In this document: positions 34,901 through 64,000 of the stretch, piece by piece
Position numbering within the stretch: the stretch's first letter is position 1
Layout: each line of letters starts with the position of its first letter
Assembly (NCBI GenBank): GCA_003117195.1
Contig: BDSI01000024.1
Span: 491,008 to 555,007, forward strand
Length of the DNA: 64,000 nt
From: Eudorina sp. 2006-703-Eu-15
Lineage: Eukaryota; Chlorophyta; Chlorophyceae; Chlamydomonadales; Volvocaceae
Direction: 5' to 3'
The notes under the pieces: generated by a model
What the model was told of the DNA's origin: nothing
Seen by the model: the letters and a program-made list of their open reading frames with translations, nothing else
Database searches by the model: none
Program-made: the position numbers and the translations under genes

Positions 34901-37900
34901 TAGGTCCACCGCTGACTATACGGTTGACTGTACGGACACAGTCAAGGGGTTGGACCACTTGGACCACCCTCATGCAAACGCAGTCCAGTCGACCCAGTCA
35001 GCGGTAGACCTACCACGCGGCGCCACCACTACACCACTACACGGAACACCTTCCCCCCACAACCAACGCTCCTCTCCTCCTGCCATGGGGCTCCACCAGA
35101 GGTCCTACACACGGTAGGCCTCCACCCACCCTCCCTCGTCAGCAGGTGCCATCCCCGGGGACCCGCCCTCTTTACGAGCACGTCCGCGCGACGGCTCGCT
35201 CGCGCGACGGCTCTCGCTTGCGCACCACCCTAGACCCCTCCCCCGTCGCACCTCCAGCCACGCCTCGCTCGGGCGGACGTCCAGCGCCGACAGCGCCCAC
35301 AGGACAGTGGCCAGGTGCTGCGCGCTCATACGGTCTGCAGACCCGCGGGTCACCGCCAGCAGCGCCACCATGTGGTCCGCCCGCTGCATCCCCCGCACGT
35401 GGCCGGCCTCCCCGAGGTGCGAGGCCGCAGTACCGCCAGGGGCATCCGTTGCTACTCCGCCGCCCGGCGCTGACGCGGCGGCGGAGTAGCAACCTGCCTC
35501 GGGGGCTGCGGAGGCGCTCAAGACGGTCTTGATGGACCGAACCGGGAGCCTGGCTGTTGCCACGGCCCTTCCGGTGGGCTCATCTCGGCCGCTGGTGCTG
35601 GCCTGGTGGCTGCTGCCTAACCGGTCGAGCAGCTGTTCGTCGCTCGCCGGCTCGAGGTCGGCGGCGGCGGCGGCGGCCTCGGTGGTGTCCGAGGTCGCTT
35701 GCGTGGGCTGGGGCGGCGGCGTCGCCGTTGGGCTGGACCCGCGCAGCCGCGCGAGCGCCCACATCAGCATGCTGCAGCTCTGCCCGGAGACCTGGTGGGA
35801 TTGAAGCATCATGCGCGCGGCAGGGCATCAACGAGACGCCCTACTAGGGAGACCCTCCTTTTCGTTTCCCCCCCCCCCCGCTCGCTGGGTGCAAACGAGA
35901 ATACCCGGCGTGACTGCCGTTCGGGCGAGCTGAAGGGTTGGTTCAATGGGCCCACCCAAGCGAGCGCCCTCCCTCAAGGGTGCAAACCGCAACCCCGAAC
36001 CCAGGAAATTACGGCCAACACAACCCCAAGCTGAACAACCCCCCACTGCAGGTGAATTCCCATGACGTGGTATGGCAACGGAGACCGCCCCCCCAAGGAC
36101 GCATCAACCGCACCTGCTCCACCGACGCCCGGGCCAGGAAAGCCTCCACCAGCAGCTCCAGCCACTCCCGCCTCGGGTGGCACCCCAGCGTCGCCACAGC
36201 CCACGCTCGTTGCGCCAGGTCCAGGGAGGAGCATGGCTGGGTTGGGGTGCCGTGCGCGGCATAGGGCCCGGAGAGAACGGCTGCCCTCATGTCGGCTTCA
36301 CAGGCGGCCATCAGCGCCTCTAGGACGGCAACGTCGGGCTTGAAGCCCAGGCGCGCCAGCGACCAAAACGTCAGTGACAGGCCCTGGGGCGTCATGGCCG
36401 GCCCGCCCGCGCCCGCGCCCGCGCCCGGTTCGACAGACCGGGCGCATTCCACCGCGCGCTCGCATATCGCCGTCAGGAGCGCAGGCCGCGGCCGGACGCG
36501 CAATGTCGCCAGCGCCCAGAGGACCCCGGAGACGTGGCGCGGCTCGAAGTCCTGTCGGAAGATGGACGATCATTCAAGAGGGGTGTACGGGAAGGCCGTT
36601 TGGTCCACAGGCAGTGCATGTTCACAGACACAGCAAAGCATGGACAGTGCGCGCAGGCACACGCACCGTCGCCGCCGTTGTGTTGATCGTGTTCCGGTGG
36701 ACCCCGCCGTAAGGGTGCGATCGTGGGGGAACAGAACTCGGCCCCCTAGAGCCCACGTCCCGATCACGATCGGTTGCCATGCGCTAGGCCAGTTGATCAG
36801 TGGCGCACAGGCCCATCCTTGTCTGCAGCCATGCTTGCGGTCAGCGGTACACCGACACACCAACTTCCCTCCTTGCATGCGACATGCTGCTGTTTCGAGA
36901 ACCCAAATCAAAATCACGAACGCAGCGCAGGGATCCTAGGGCCGCAAGCGAACCAAAAGCAGAGGACAGAGAAACCCTTTCTCAAGCTACATGTGCATAC
37001 GATCCAGCATCGGTTTTTGGTGTGCCATCTGCCATCACGACATCCCATCTCGGCGACATACGCCCCTTGCCTAGTACTTCACCCAACCGTCCAGCGGACC
37101 AGCCAGCCAACCAGCTCACCCCACCTTTCACCGACTCACCTGCAAGCACGATGTCACCGTCGGCCCCAGCATTTTGTCCACCCACCCGGCGTCCAGCCAT
37201 GCCGCATGCAAGCGGCCGCGGATGGAGGACCAGGACCCTCGGCTGCCCGGCGACGCACCACCCCACCGCCAGCCCTCGCGCCCGGCGCCTCCCGCTGCAA
37301 TCCCCCTGCTGCCGGCCGCCGACTCCGGCCCGGCGGAGCCGCCAAACGACGACGACGACGGCGGCCCGCTCGCGCCCACACCATACGGCTCGTGCACTTC
37401 CTGTTCGTGCAGGTCTCCATTCCCGTGGGCATCATCCCCTTGTGCTTCGCTGCCACTAGCCCCCGGCGATTGGGTCGACCAGCGATCCGCCGTGTGGCTG
37501 CTCCCGCTGCCGCCATGACTGCTGTCGGTCGTCCTCGTCCGCATGGGCGAGTCCGCGGCCGTGTCCCCCAGCAACTTCGCCAACGCGCGCAGGGCCATCG
37601 CGAGGTCCACGGGCGGGAAGGCCTGCCGCGACGCGAGGCTGACGCAGCCGCGCCCCAGCGCCCCGAGGAACTCGCCCAGCTGCAGCCGCTCCGCATGGCC
37701 GAGCGCATGCGGCTTGGAAACCCGCAGGGACAGGATGTGCAGCGCGGTGGCGAGGTGGCGGGGAGTGAATGGCGCCGCCGCGGGGTGCTGCTGCCTCAAG
37801 CCTTGGCCGGGACCCGGCTGAGGCGGACGTTCCCGCCGCGTGGAAACAAAAGAGTCGTCAGAGGGTCCCGCGGCCGCCGCGGTGGCCGCCGCAGCGTCTG

Positions 37901-38594
37901 CACCTGCGGCCGCCGCCGCCGCCGCCGCTGCAGCCCCTGCGAGCCGCGTTACCTCTTGGTGCTGCTCCTGATGGGTATACATCAGGTCCCGGAGATCCGT
38001 CCAAGAATTGCACCGAAACATGGCGATCAGAAGGGCCTTATCATCCCTCAGGCTGGCTCCCGGCCCCGAAGGGCTGGCCCCATGCAGCTGTGATGGCGCC
38101 TGCGGCCTCGATGAGAACGTTTGGGCCGTCCCGTTCGTATGTGGTTTCTGGGCACGGCTCTGTTGCCGTGACTGCCCTGGCTGCGTGGTGCGCTGCTGCT
38201 GCTGCTGCCGATCCCCATGAGAGTGTGGGGCCCCGTCCGCCTGCCTGTATCCGCTCAGGCTCTGTGAAGGCAAATCTCTTAGAACCCATTGGCTGGCCCC
38301 TTGCGAGCCCGGGTCGCCATACCCCTCCCTGGATGTCTGGACCGCAGTGCTGGAGCGCCCTGTCCGCACGTTCGGTCCCGCGTCTTCCTCAACCCGCGTC
38401 GACGCAAGACTCTCATCCGGTGCTATGTCGAGCGAGTGGCCCGTGCCGTTCCCGTGCCCTGCACATGCACGCTCCGTTGCCAGCCCAGCTGTGATTTGGA
38501 TCCCACGTGATGCTGCCCGGAGACAGTGTTGTCCTCGACCGGAGCCCTGCGGTGGACCTAGACAGCTACGTCCTTCAGCCTGTGCAGCAGTCAT
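31969..38594 (-). CDS. OPR-type helical-repeat protein, probable organelle RNA factor
   Basis: Octotricopeptide-repeat proteins bind RNA and control stability, splicing or translation of chloroplast and mitochondrial transcripts in green algae. Exons 38594-37140, 36551-36114, 35791-35252, 34419-34273 and 33804-31969 join with all introns in phase 0, giving 1,471 residues. About 13 repeats of 38-40 residues are visible. Each has a helix like L-LWALARLG followed by a R-P-P-x-W-L helix, for example SGVLWALATL, LTFWSLARLGFKP, ATVLWALSALDVRPSEAWLE, AMMLGAFARLRYRPPPGW, LLLWSLASWRFRPPGLWL and MLVWALVKLGVDRPPDWL. Poly-Ala, poly-Gln and Ser-rich insertions separate some repeats. The N-terminus is Arg/Ala-rich and low in acidic residues at first, which suits a transit peptide. 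An in-frame TGA 18 nt upstream supports the start at 38594. I see no clear C-terminal RAP domain. The target RNA is unknown. Confidence 0.85.
34742..34894 (+). repeat. 12-bp minisatellite in OPR gene intron 3
   Basis: About twelve copies of ggcgaccctcac, inside the minus-strand intron 35251-34420. It is open in all frames because the unit is a multiple of three, so the Gly-Asp-Pro-His or Thr-Ala-Thr-Leu peptides it could encode are not real. Confidence 0.95.
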
Positions 38595-39319
38595 GGGGAA
38601 AATATTAGGTCACGTAGATCGATAGGCAGATATTTCGCAGTTAAGAGCCAAGATTCACCTGCCCAGCGATCACCGAGCGCGTCAGCAATGAGGGCCTGCA
38701 CACAACCAGCGAATTGGCGAACGACACGTCTGAAGTGGAGAACAGTGGATCCTCTGATACAACATGAGATCTCACTTGCTTACGACAACACCAGCTGAAC
38801 GGTTAGGTAAAGGTGGTTCGGGATAGGCTTGGACGCTGGCGGACAAGGCATGAAGAGCTCCGACCCGCACTCGTGGCCGATGATGGGGTGGGAGCGGAAC
38901 ACTATGTTGCGATTGAACCCAAATGATATTCCCGGACGTCGCTGGCTGGGAAGGCTCCAAACACGCTGCTGCTTGCAGGACGCCGCCTGACACCAAGGCG
39001 AGCATCTCTTATGATCTTAAATTTACACGTATAAAGTTGACGCAAATTCAGCTATCACATTGCCCTAACAAGCGCCGCGTAGGGCAATAACGAAATGATG
39101 TCGCAGTTTCCCAGATCAGAAATACTCAGAATCAAAGGTCCCAAAGGTCTTCGCCAGATTGATTCAGGGAGAAGTCGAAGCAGGTTTCCCATCGGCAAAA
39201 TCATTTGCCGTGCACTGGATTCGGAGCAATTGTTTGTCCTTGAGGCCGTCAGGATGAGCTGCAGCAATTTATAAAAATACAGCGCTGGACTGTTCATCAC
39301 AACAACTACCAGTGTCTGA
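38595..39319. promoter_or_regulatory. Divergent promoter region between the OPR and esterase genes
   Basis: 725 bp between two start codons that point away from each other. Base composition is more balanced than in the genes. Both 5' UTRs and core promoters must lie here. I see no motif strong enough to name. Confidence 0.4.
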
Positions 39320-41560
39320 ATGATTACCCGGCGCACTTTATCGTTGCCCTTTTCTACAAGTCCACGTTTGCACAACAAAAGGAAGCGAGGTATACTGATT
39401 GCGTACAGTACTTTCCTTACATTTCTTAGTATTGTAATAACAGTTCTCGGTGTTCGTGGTCGCCTATCTGGGTCCTATTCAGTACCGGATACGTCGTCTT
39501 CAGCTTTTCAGTTGGCAGCCATGGCCTCAGGGGATTATCAGAATGTATCGAACGTAGCTGCGGGATCATCATTTGTCGCGCCTGCTCGGCCTCGCATCAT
39601 CCTCTTTGGGGACAGCTTGACCGAACGAGCCTTTGATAATCCAGAGGGATGGGGTGCCGGTTTAGCCTCTTTCTACACGCGGCGGGTAAGCTACGATTGA
39701 AGGGACATGGGTGGAGCAAACCATTGACTGGGGCCCTTCGATTGCTCCCGCTGAATCATGAGCAAGGTTAAGCCCCCACTCCCACTTATCCAATCCAGGC
39801 TGATGTTGTCAACCGAGGTTTGTCTGGCTACAACACCCGGTGGGCCCTGCAAACTCTCCCATATGTTTTTGGCCCAACGCTCACGCCTGGCGTCCCAGCG
39901 CACCCGGCATCGTCGAACGTACTGTTCGCGACGGTATGGTTCGGGGCCAACGACGCCGCGCGCCTGGAGGGACCCAGGTGGGAGGCGAGGTCCTGTTATA
40001 TTGGTGTCATCTTTGCAGTTGCCAGGCCGGGGTACGGCCACTGAACCGGTGTGGGGCGGCTTGCATGCATGCGTCTCTGCCGCCGGTCCTTCGGTCGGTT
40101 TGACTGCATTCAGTTGATTGCTGGAGCAGCGAGATGCCGAACAACCACCAAACCCCAAAACCACCAAAGTTCTATGAAGCCCCTTGATGAAAGGCAGCAC
40201 CTTAGCCCCCTTCACGACCCTGCCTAGCAAACGGGCTTGCCGCATCCGCAATTACTGCACGCACGTGGCCGCCAAACTTGGCCGTCAAAAGCTTGCTCAC
40301 GTGACGCTCCCGCAGCCACTCCGCGCGCCAGCACGTGCCGCTGGACGAGTACCGCAGCAACTTGAAGGAGATCGTGCAGTACATCCGGGCGACGGGCGTA
40401 CAGCGGATAGTGCTCCTCACACCACCACCTGTGTCAGACAAAGGGCGCAAGGCGGCGCAGATCCAGGTGGGGGTTAAAGGGATGCATTGGGGGCGCGGCT
40501 CGGGGTACAGATGGGGTTACTAGGGTAGGTAGGGGTACGGCAAACGAACGTCGGCACCAGCTGAGTCGGTCGGTGCGATGGGACCCTTGCGAACCACCAT
40601 AGCTTGCGGAACGACGGCGAATACTTGCGCTCGGAAGGGCCCGGGGTTGCGTCCTGAATGTGACAGTGACGAGGCCGATGATGGGCTTGGAGTTACGGTA
40701 ATTACGGGTCGACTTCCGGCAGGCCCGCGGAGGCGAACTCTGCACTAGGTGCTCCACCGGCTTCAAAGCCTGCCGTTGCGTGTCCCCTTGGAATGTTCTC
40801 TCCACAGCGGATGGGCGAGCAGGCTCGCGACTGGCAGCTGGATCGGACATTCGAGCATTCGGGGGAGTACTCCAAGGCCGCCAAGATGGTGGCGGAGGAG
40901 CTGGGCTTGGTCTGCCTGGACGTGTTCTCGTTGCTCCAAGAGGTATGTATGTGGGTTTGCGACAATTTACGAACGAAGCACGGTACGTTGAAACTTGGAG
41001 GGCACGCACAGCGCCACACACTGGTCCAGCGACATCAGTGCGTGACCAGCCAACGTCGACGCTGTCACGTGGCGACATTGGGTTTTGCGCGCAACGCAGG
41101 GCTGTCCACGTTGTATGAATACCCGTCAGATCCTTGCTTGCATGGACATGTATGCAAGCTTGACGGGGTCGGTAGCTGGGTACCCGACGCCGATATTCCT
41201 GATGGACGCCCGTTGCGCAGGAGGAGGGCTGGGCGGACAGGTACCTGTCCGACGGGCTGCACTTCACGCCGGTCGGGCAGGAGAAGGTCGGGCACCTGCT
41301 ACGAGCTCTGCTGCGTCGGGAATGGCCAGAAATCAGGTGAGGCACTCTGTCCGCATGGTCAAAGGATGGGTGGCGTGGTCAGTGCAACGTTCAACGTAAA
41401 TGGCGGAGTTCACAAGTGGAAGATTTGTTAATTGCCCTTGCGTGTGTGGGGATATGCTGCTTGCAGGCCCATCGACCTGCCGACGCAGTTCCCCGCTTGG
41501 GACGCTATCAACTTCAAGGACATCAAGAGCAGCTTTGTTGCCACGGATGCCAAGCCTTAG
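39320..41560 (+). CDS. IAH1: SGNH/GDSL esterase of the IAH1 (isoamyl acetate-hydrolysing) type
   Basis: Predicted hydrolase of short-chain acetate esters. Exons 39320-39685, 39799-39977, 40316-40466, 40808-40942, 41221-41336 and 41467-41560 join in frame, giving 346 residues. The catalytic blocks are complete: block [12 protein letters not shown] (nucleophile Ser99), [13 protein letters not shown], block [13 protein letters not shown], block III WFGANDA, a [10 protein letters not shown] segment and LTPPPVSD, and block [15 protein letters not shown] with the catalytic Asp/His pair. Yeast IAH1 and plant CPRD49-like proteins have the same order and are about 240-260 residues, so the core here has normal length. 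The first 67 residues are extra: a basic stretch ([20 protein letters not shown]) followed by a hydrophobic helix ([20 protein letters not shown]). A second in-frame ATG at 39521 in a strong context (gccATGgcc) would give a soluble 279-residue form. Confidence 0.93.
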
Positions 41561-44500
41561 ATAGTGTGGGGCTGGCGTGCGTTACAAATGCATCAAGTGC
41601 TTTCTTGCACCCGGGAAAGAAAGGGAGCCGAAATAATTCGGTTTCGATGGATTCATATTTGTCAGTGCGGTATTCCTGGAAGGTTGCGCAATGTGGTGTG
41701 GTCTTAGCCAATATGCAGCGTGCGTGTGCTTGGCATACGGTATCCTAACGTGCATTGGCGCTGATACTTGCCTGCAGTCGTTGCGCATGGTCGCATCCTA
41801 CAGCCTTGCGATTGTTTAGGTAGTGATTGCTGTCTTGGTAGTCAAGGATAATATTGTGCGTGGCTGCTTGCGGACAGGCCGGATGGTGTGAGCGCGAGGC
41901 GAGGCAGGATGACCCTGCGCGTTGACAAAAGCATGGCAGATGGCACGCAAGTACGCATGTTATTGTGTCATGCTATGATTACCAATCGAAGGGATTTAGG
42001 GTTTGAGGACGAAGGTTGAGTTGAATGCGTGTGCTGTTTCCCATGGGGACTCGTCACAACCGCGCAGCCTCGAAATTTATGGGATGCTGAAGGGGGATCT
42101 GATCCAGGCCCGGATGACTGTCATCCAGGCTAGGTTCCTGCAATGACAAGGGGCATCCAGGGCTGCACAACCGTCATCCAGGTGATACCTCTGCTTAAAT
42201 GAGCGGCATCCCGGGCTGGGTTCCCGCCGTCCAGGCTGGGTGCTATTCGGGATTCATGCATATAGCTGGATGTTGGGCCAAGGGATTGGATAGCCAGCCA
42301 TTCAGTAAGGCCCTGTGCATGCGTGGGAACATGAATGTGCCAACATGGCCTTGATGAATACTCAAAGAATAACTTGCCGGCGAGGGGATGAGCCATTCAC
42401 TGCACGTGACACGTGGCGCGCGTTGAACAACAGGCAGGGTGATAACGTTACTGGGTAACGGAGAGAACGCCCAAGGGTGGCAGTTAGACACAGCGCGGGG
42501 GTGTGGCGATGAGTCGGTGATAGCATGACGGTACTGCACCCAAGGTCCTGTTTGCGAGGATCAGCTCTTGTTGAAGTCAAGCACACCTACCGTGCATGGG
42601 TGCAATGGTGGTCGTTTCCACGAGGAACTAAGATGGATGACAAGAGGCGATGCGCGTTGGGATGACGCAGGAAGGTATGGATAGGAGTTATTGAATGAAT
42701 GTTACAGCGGACCCCAACGGGATCATCGGTGTATACCAGAGCAAGCCCCAGGAGTTATGTTAGCACCGACAGCAAAGTGACGTAATGACAGATGGGAGAA
42801 TGTGCATGAAGGGGCGTTCTGGCACATCGGTGGCACACCGCCGCTGGGAAACTCCCACGTGCACTGCGCGGTGGTAGCTCCCACGTGCACTGCGCGGTGG
42901 TACAGGTGCAGTCGTTTGGTTGGGATGGCACCCCCGGACAGCGTTACTGGAGATCCTGCAGTACAGCCGCGCGGTGGTGGACCGACGGCCGGGCGAAGCG
43001 GGCACAGCTATGTTGCTGGGGGAGGACAGGGGCCCGGACGGGTCCAGCAATACTGTCGACGGTGGTGTCGGTGGCGGTGCCATAACATCTGTTTAGGCCG
43101 CCTGCATCATCTGGTGCCGCAGGTGGGTGTCCGCAGGTGGGTGTCGGCGCTCTGTGCACCCCTTCACGCTTCCACGCTTTCGGGTTCCATGTGCGGGGCC
43201 GTTGCTTGGTGACTGGAAAACGCTGTCCTCAGAGTCTAAGGCACTTCAGTACCTACATTGTTCCCGAGAGGCTCCCGGCCAGAAGCTGCGCACCTTCACA
43301 AGCCAAGCATGGGCATCCAATAACTACTGGAGGTAGGGGCGGAGCAGATGGTTCCCGGGTGGTGCTGGCCGAACGATGGGCGTATAGATTACCCACTAGA
43401 TGACTTCCCGTGTTTTGACTTGTACAATTTCGGTGCGCCCGCGCAAGTGGAGCCCCGCTGGGTTGAAAATTACAGTGGAGGCAGAAACGGTCACTTACTT
43501 TCCATTCCAGCACGTCGTCATTTGAAATTACCGCAGGCCCCTTCTTGTGATTGTTGCCGTGGCACTGTGGCACTGTGTGAGACCTTATGGGAGGACATGC
43601 ACGAGCAGCTTGAGCCAACAGCCCAAAACGCTCCGGGTTAAATTGCCGCATTAGTATCCTGTTGATGCAAATATTATCGTTGTTGAGTTTGCATCGATTT
43701 GCATCGTCAAATTATGGCACAGGCGTACAGCAACTGGCCAACTGCCATGCAGGAAAGTTCGTGCTGCGAACTCGGCCAGGACAGTAGGGAACCCTATTTG
43801 GTTCACTTTCATATCACGGCAAAGTATGCATCAAAAGTTTATATATTCGAAAGTACTAGTAACTCTAGATTATGACGAGGGAAGCTCCTGCGGTACGAAC
43901 TTTCAGTGTCCCGCAGCCTGCAGCAAGCAGCAGTCGACCTTCAACATATACTTCCAGTAACTAAGTTATAATACCTCTTTATCATGCACACTTTGTTCGA
44001 TTCTTTCGCTGTTCGACCGACTGGACCGACGGCCGTCCCGCTACCACCTGACGAAAGGTGCGACTACTTCGTCTTCTAAGGTTGTTGTTTAGACTCATGG
44101 ATAGACGTTTAGTAATCCTTGGCCAGATCCTCGCGAGAAAGAATCTGGGATGCCAACTTGTAATTTAGATGATTTCCGCCCTGCGCCACCACGGCCCTTA
44201 CCTCACATACCCCTTGACCGGACGTCCGATGACCCCAGGCAAGAACACACAAGATCCTTTTGTTTACTCCAGTTTTTACTTAGCTGCTAACGAGGTCCTT
44301 TGTCATGCAACCGACCACCATGGTCATTCCCGTGTGTACGGTATTCTACGAAATAAAAACTTCAATTTGATGAAAAAATATGTAAGTAATGATGAGATAA
44401 TTACCATGAGGAACGTGGACAAGCAGCCGTAGTTTATTGTGCAAGTACATGCTGTAGTCGCGATTACGGATGCCGGAGCAAAACCATACTAGAAGCGACA

Positions 44501-44861
44501 CATCACAAATTTTTTTATTTATAAAGTCTGACAAGGTGACGTGTTTTAGCGCAAAGTTACCAACTGGTCAGCCCCTACCCCCTGTTCAGCCTTTCACAAA
44601 TTATGCAAAATCGGGTTTGCGTCACGCCCTTTCTAGTTTCTAGAGTACCCACCATGTGAGGTACTACTAGTCTCATATATTTTGTTCGGACTTTCGGAGC
44701 GCGTCGAAACCCTCATAGGCGGTACAACTGTCAACCACCGCCGTAATTGTGCAGACGGCCAGCGGCCAAAGGCATAGTAGGTTGCATTCTTGTTGTTTTG
44801 TCGCGAGTTATATGATTGATTACAGTATTGATTATTAGATTGTCGATGCCATGAAAGAACA
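41561..44861. other. Spacer upstream of the giant gene; no supported gene
   Basis: It holds the 3' UTR of the esterase gene and the promoter of the giant gene. From 42100 to 42250 there are degenerate copies of a catccaggctggg-like motif. A 25-bp tandem pair (ctcccacgtgcactgcgcgg + tggta) lies near 42850-42900. A possible orphan exon is at 42946-43096 (see findings). From about 43640 the sequence is distinctly AT-richer than the genes. An open stretch at 44169-44432 is AT-rich and unlike any family. Confidence 0.4.

Positions 44862-64000
<19,139 letters not shown>

Noticed and set aside
44169..44432. 87-codon AT-rich open frame upstream of the giant gene
   Set aside because: AT-rich composition unlike the genes here, no homology recognised, and no in-frame junction to the next exon.

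Overview
The window reads as nuclear DNA of a volvocine green alga (Chlamydomonas/Gonium/Volvox group); the species cannot be told from the sequence. Reasons: GC-rich genes cut by many short introns, almost all GT-AG; a huge proline-rich cell-surface protein with PPPPSPx repeats; an OPR-type helical-repeat protein; and introns filled with private micro- and minisatellites. I see no bacterial operons, CRISPR array, rRNA or convincing tRNA.

Layout, left to right: (1) a minus-strand gene for an Ala/Gln/Pro-rich protein of unknown function that runs off the left edge (44-2244); (2) a minus-strand UBA-UBX protein of the plant PUX8 type, a CDC48/p97 adaptor (3770-8278); (3) divergently from it, a three-exon gene for a cysteine-rich protein of unknown function (8704-10575); (4) a 13-exon copper-transporting P1B-ATPase of the RAN1/ATP7 type (11073-20809); (5) about 3.4 kb without a supported gene; (6) a six-exon SLC35F/DUF914 membrane transporter (24383-29000); (7) about 3 kb of repeat-rich spacer; (8) a minus-strand five-exon OPR-type protein, a likely organelle RNA factor (31969-38594); (9) divergently from it, a six-exon SGNH/GDSL esterase of the IAH1 type (39320-41560); (10) 3.3 kb of spacer that becomes AT-rich; (11) a giant plus-strand gene (44862 to beyond the right edge) with signal sequence, PAN-like and WSC-like domains, a polyproline shaft of about 1,600 residues in a single exon, at least five Ig-like domains, and a helical tail.

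Exon models were built by hand by matching reading frame and splice phase across consecutive GT-AG (twice GC-AG) introns. For the ATPase, transporter, OPR gene, esterase and cysteine-rich gene, every junction keeps frame from start to stop. The UBX gene has one unresolved junction, the left-edge gene has an unresolved first intron, and the giant gene may have one more exon near 62579.

The genes do not form a pathway. The most unusual items are the giant fibrous glycoprotein with its nested coding repeats and two GC-AG introns, a near-perfect 44-bp-arm hairpin in ATPase intron 5, a triplicated 5' splice site in ATPase intron 2, and a short dispersed repeat with a tRNA-like stretch.
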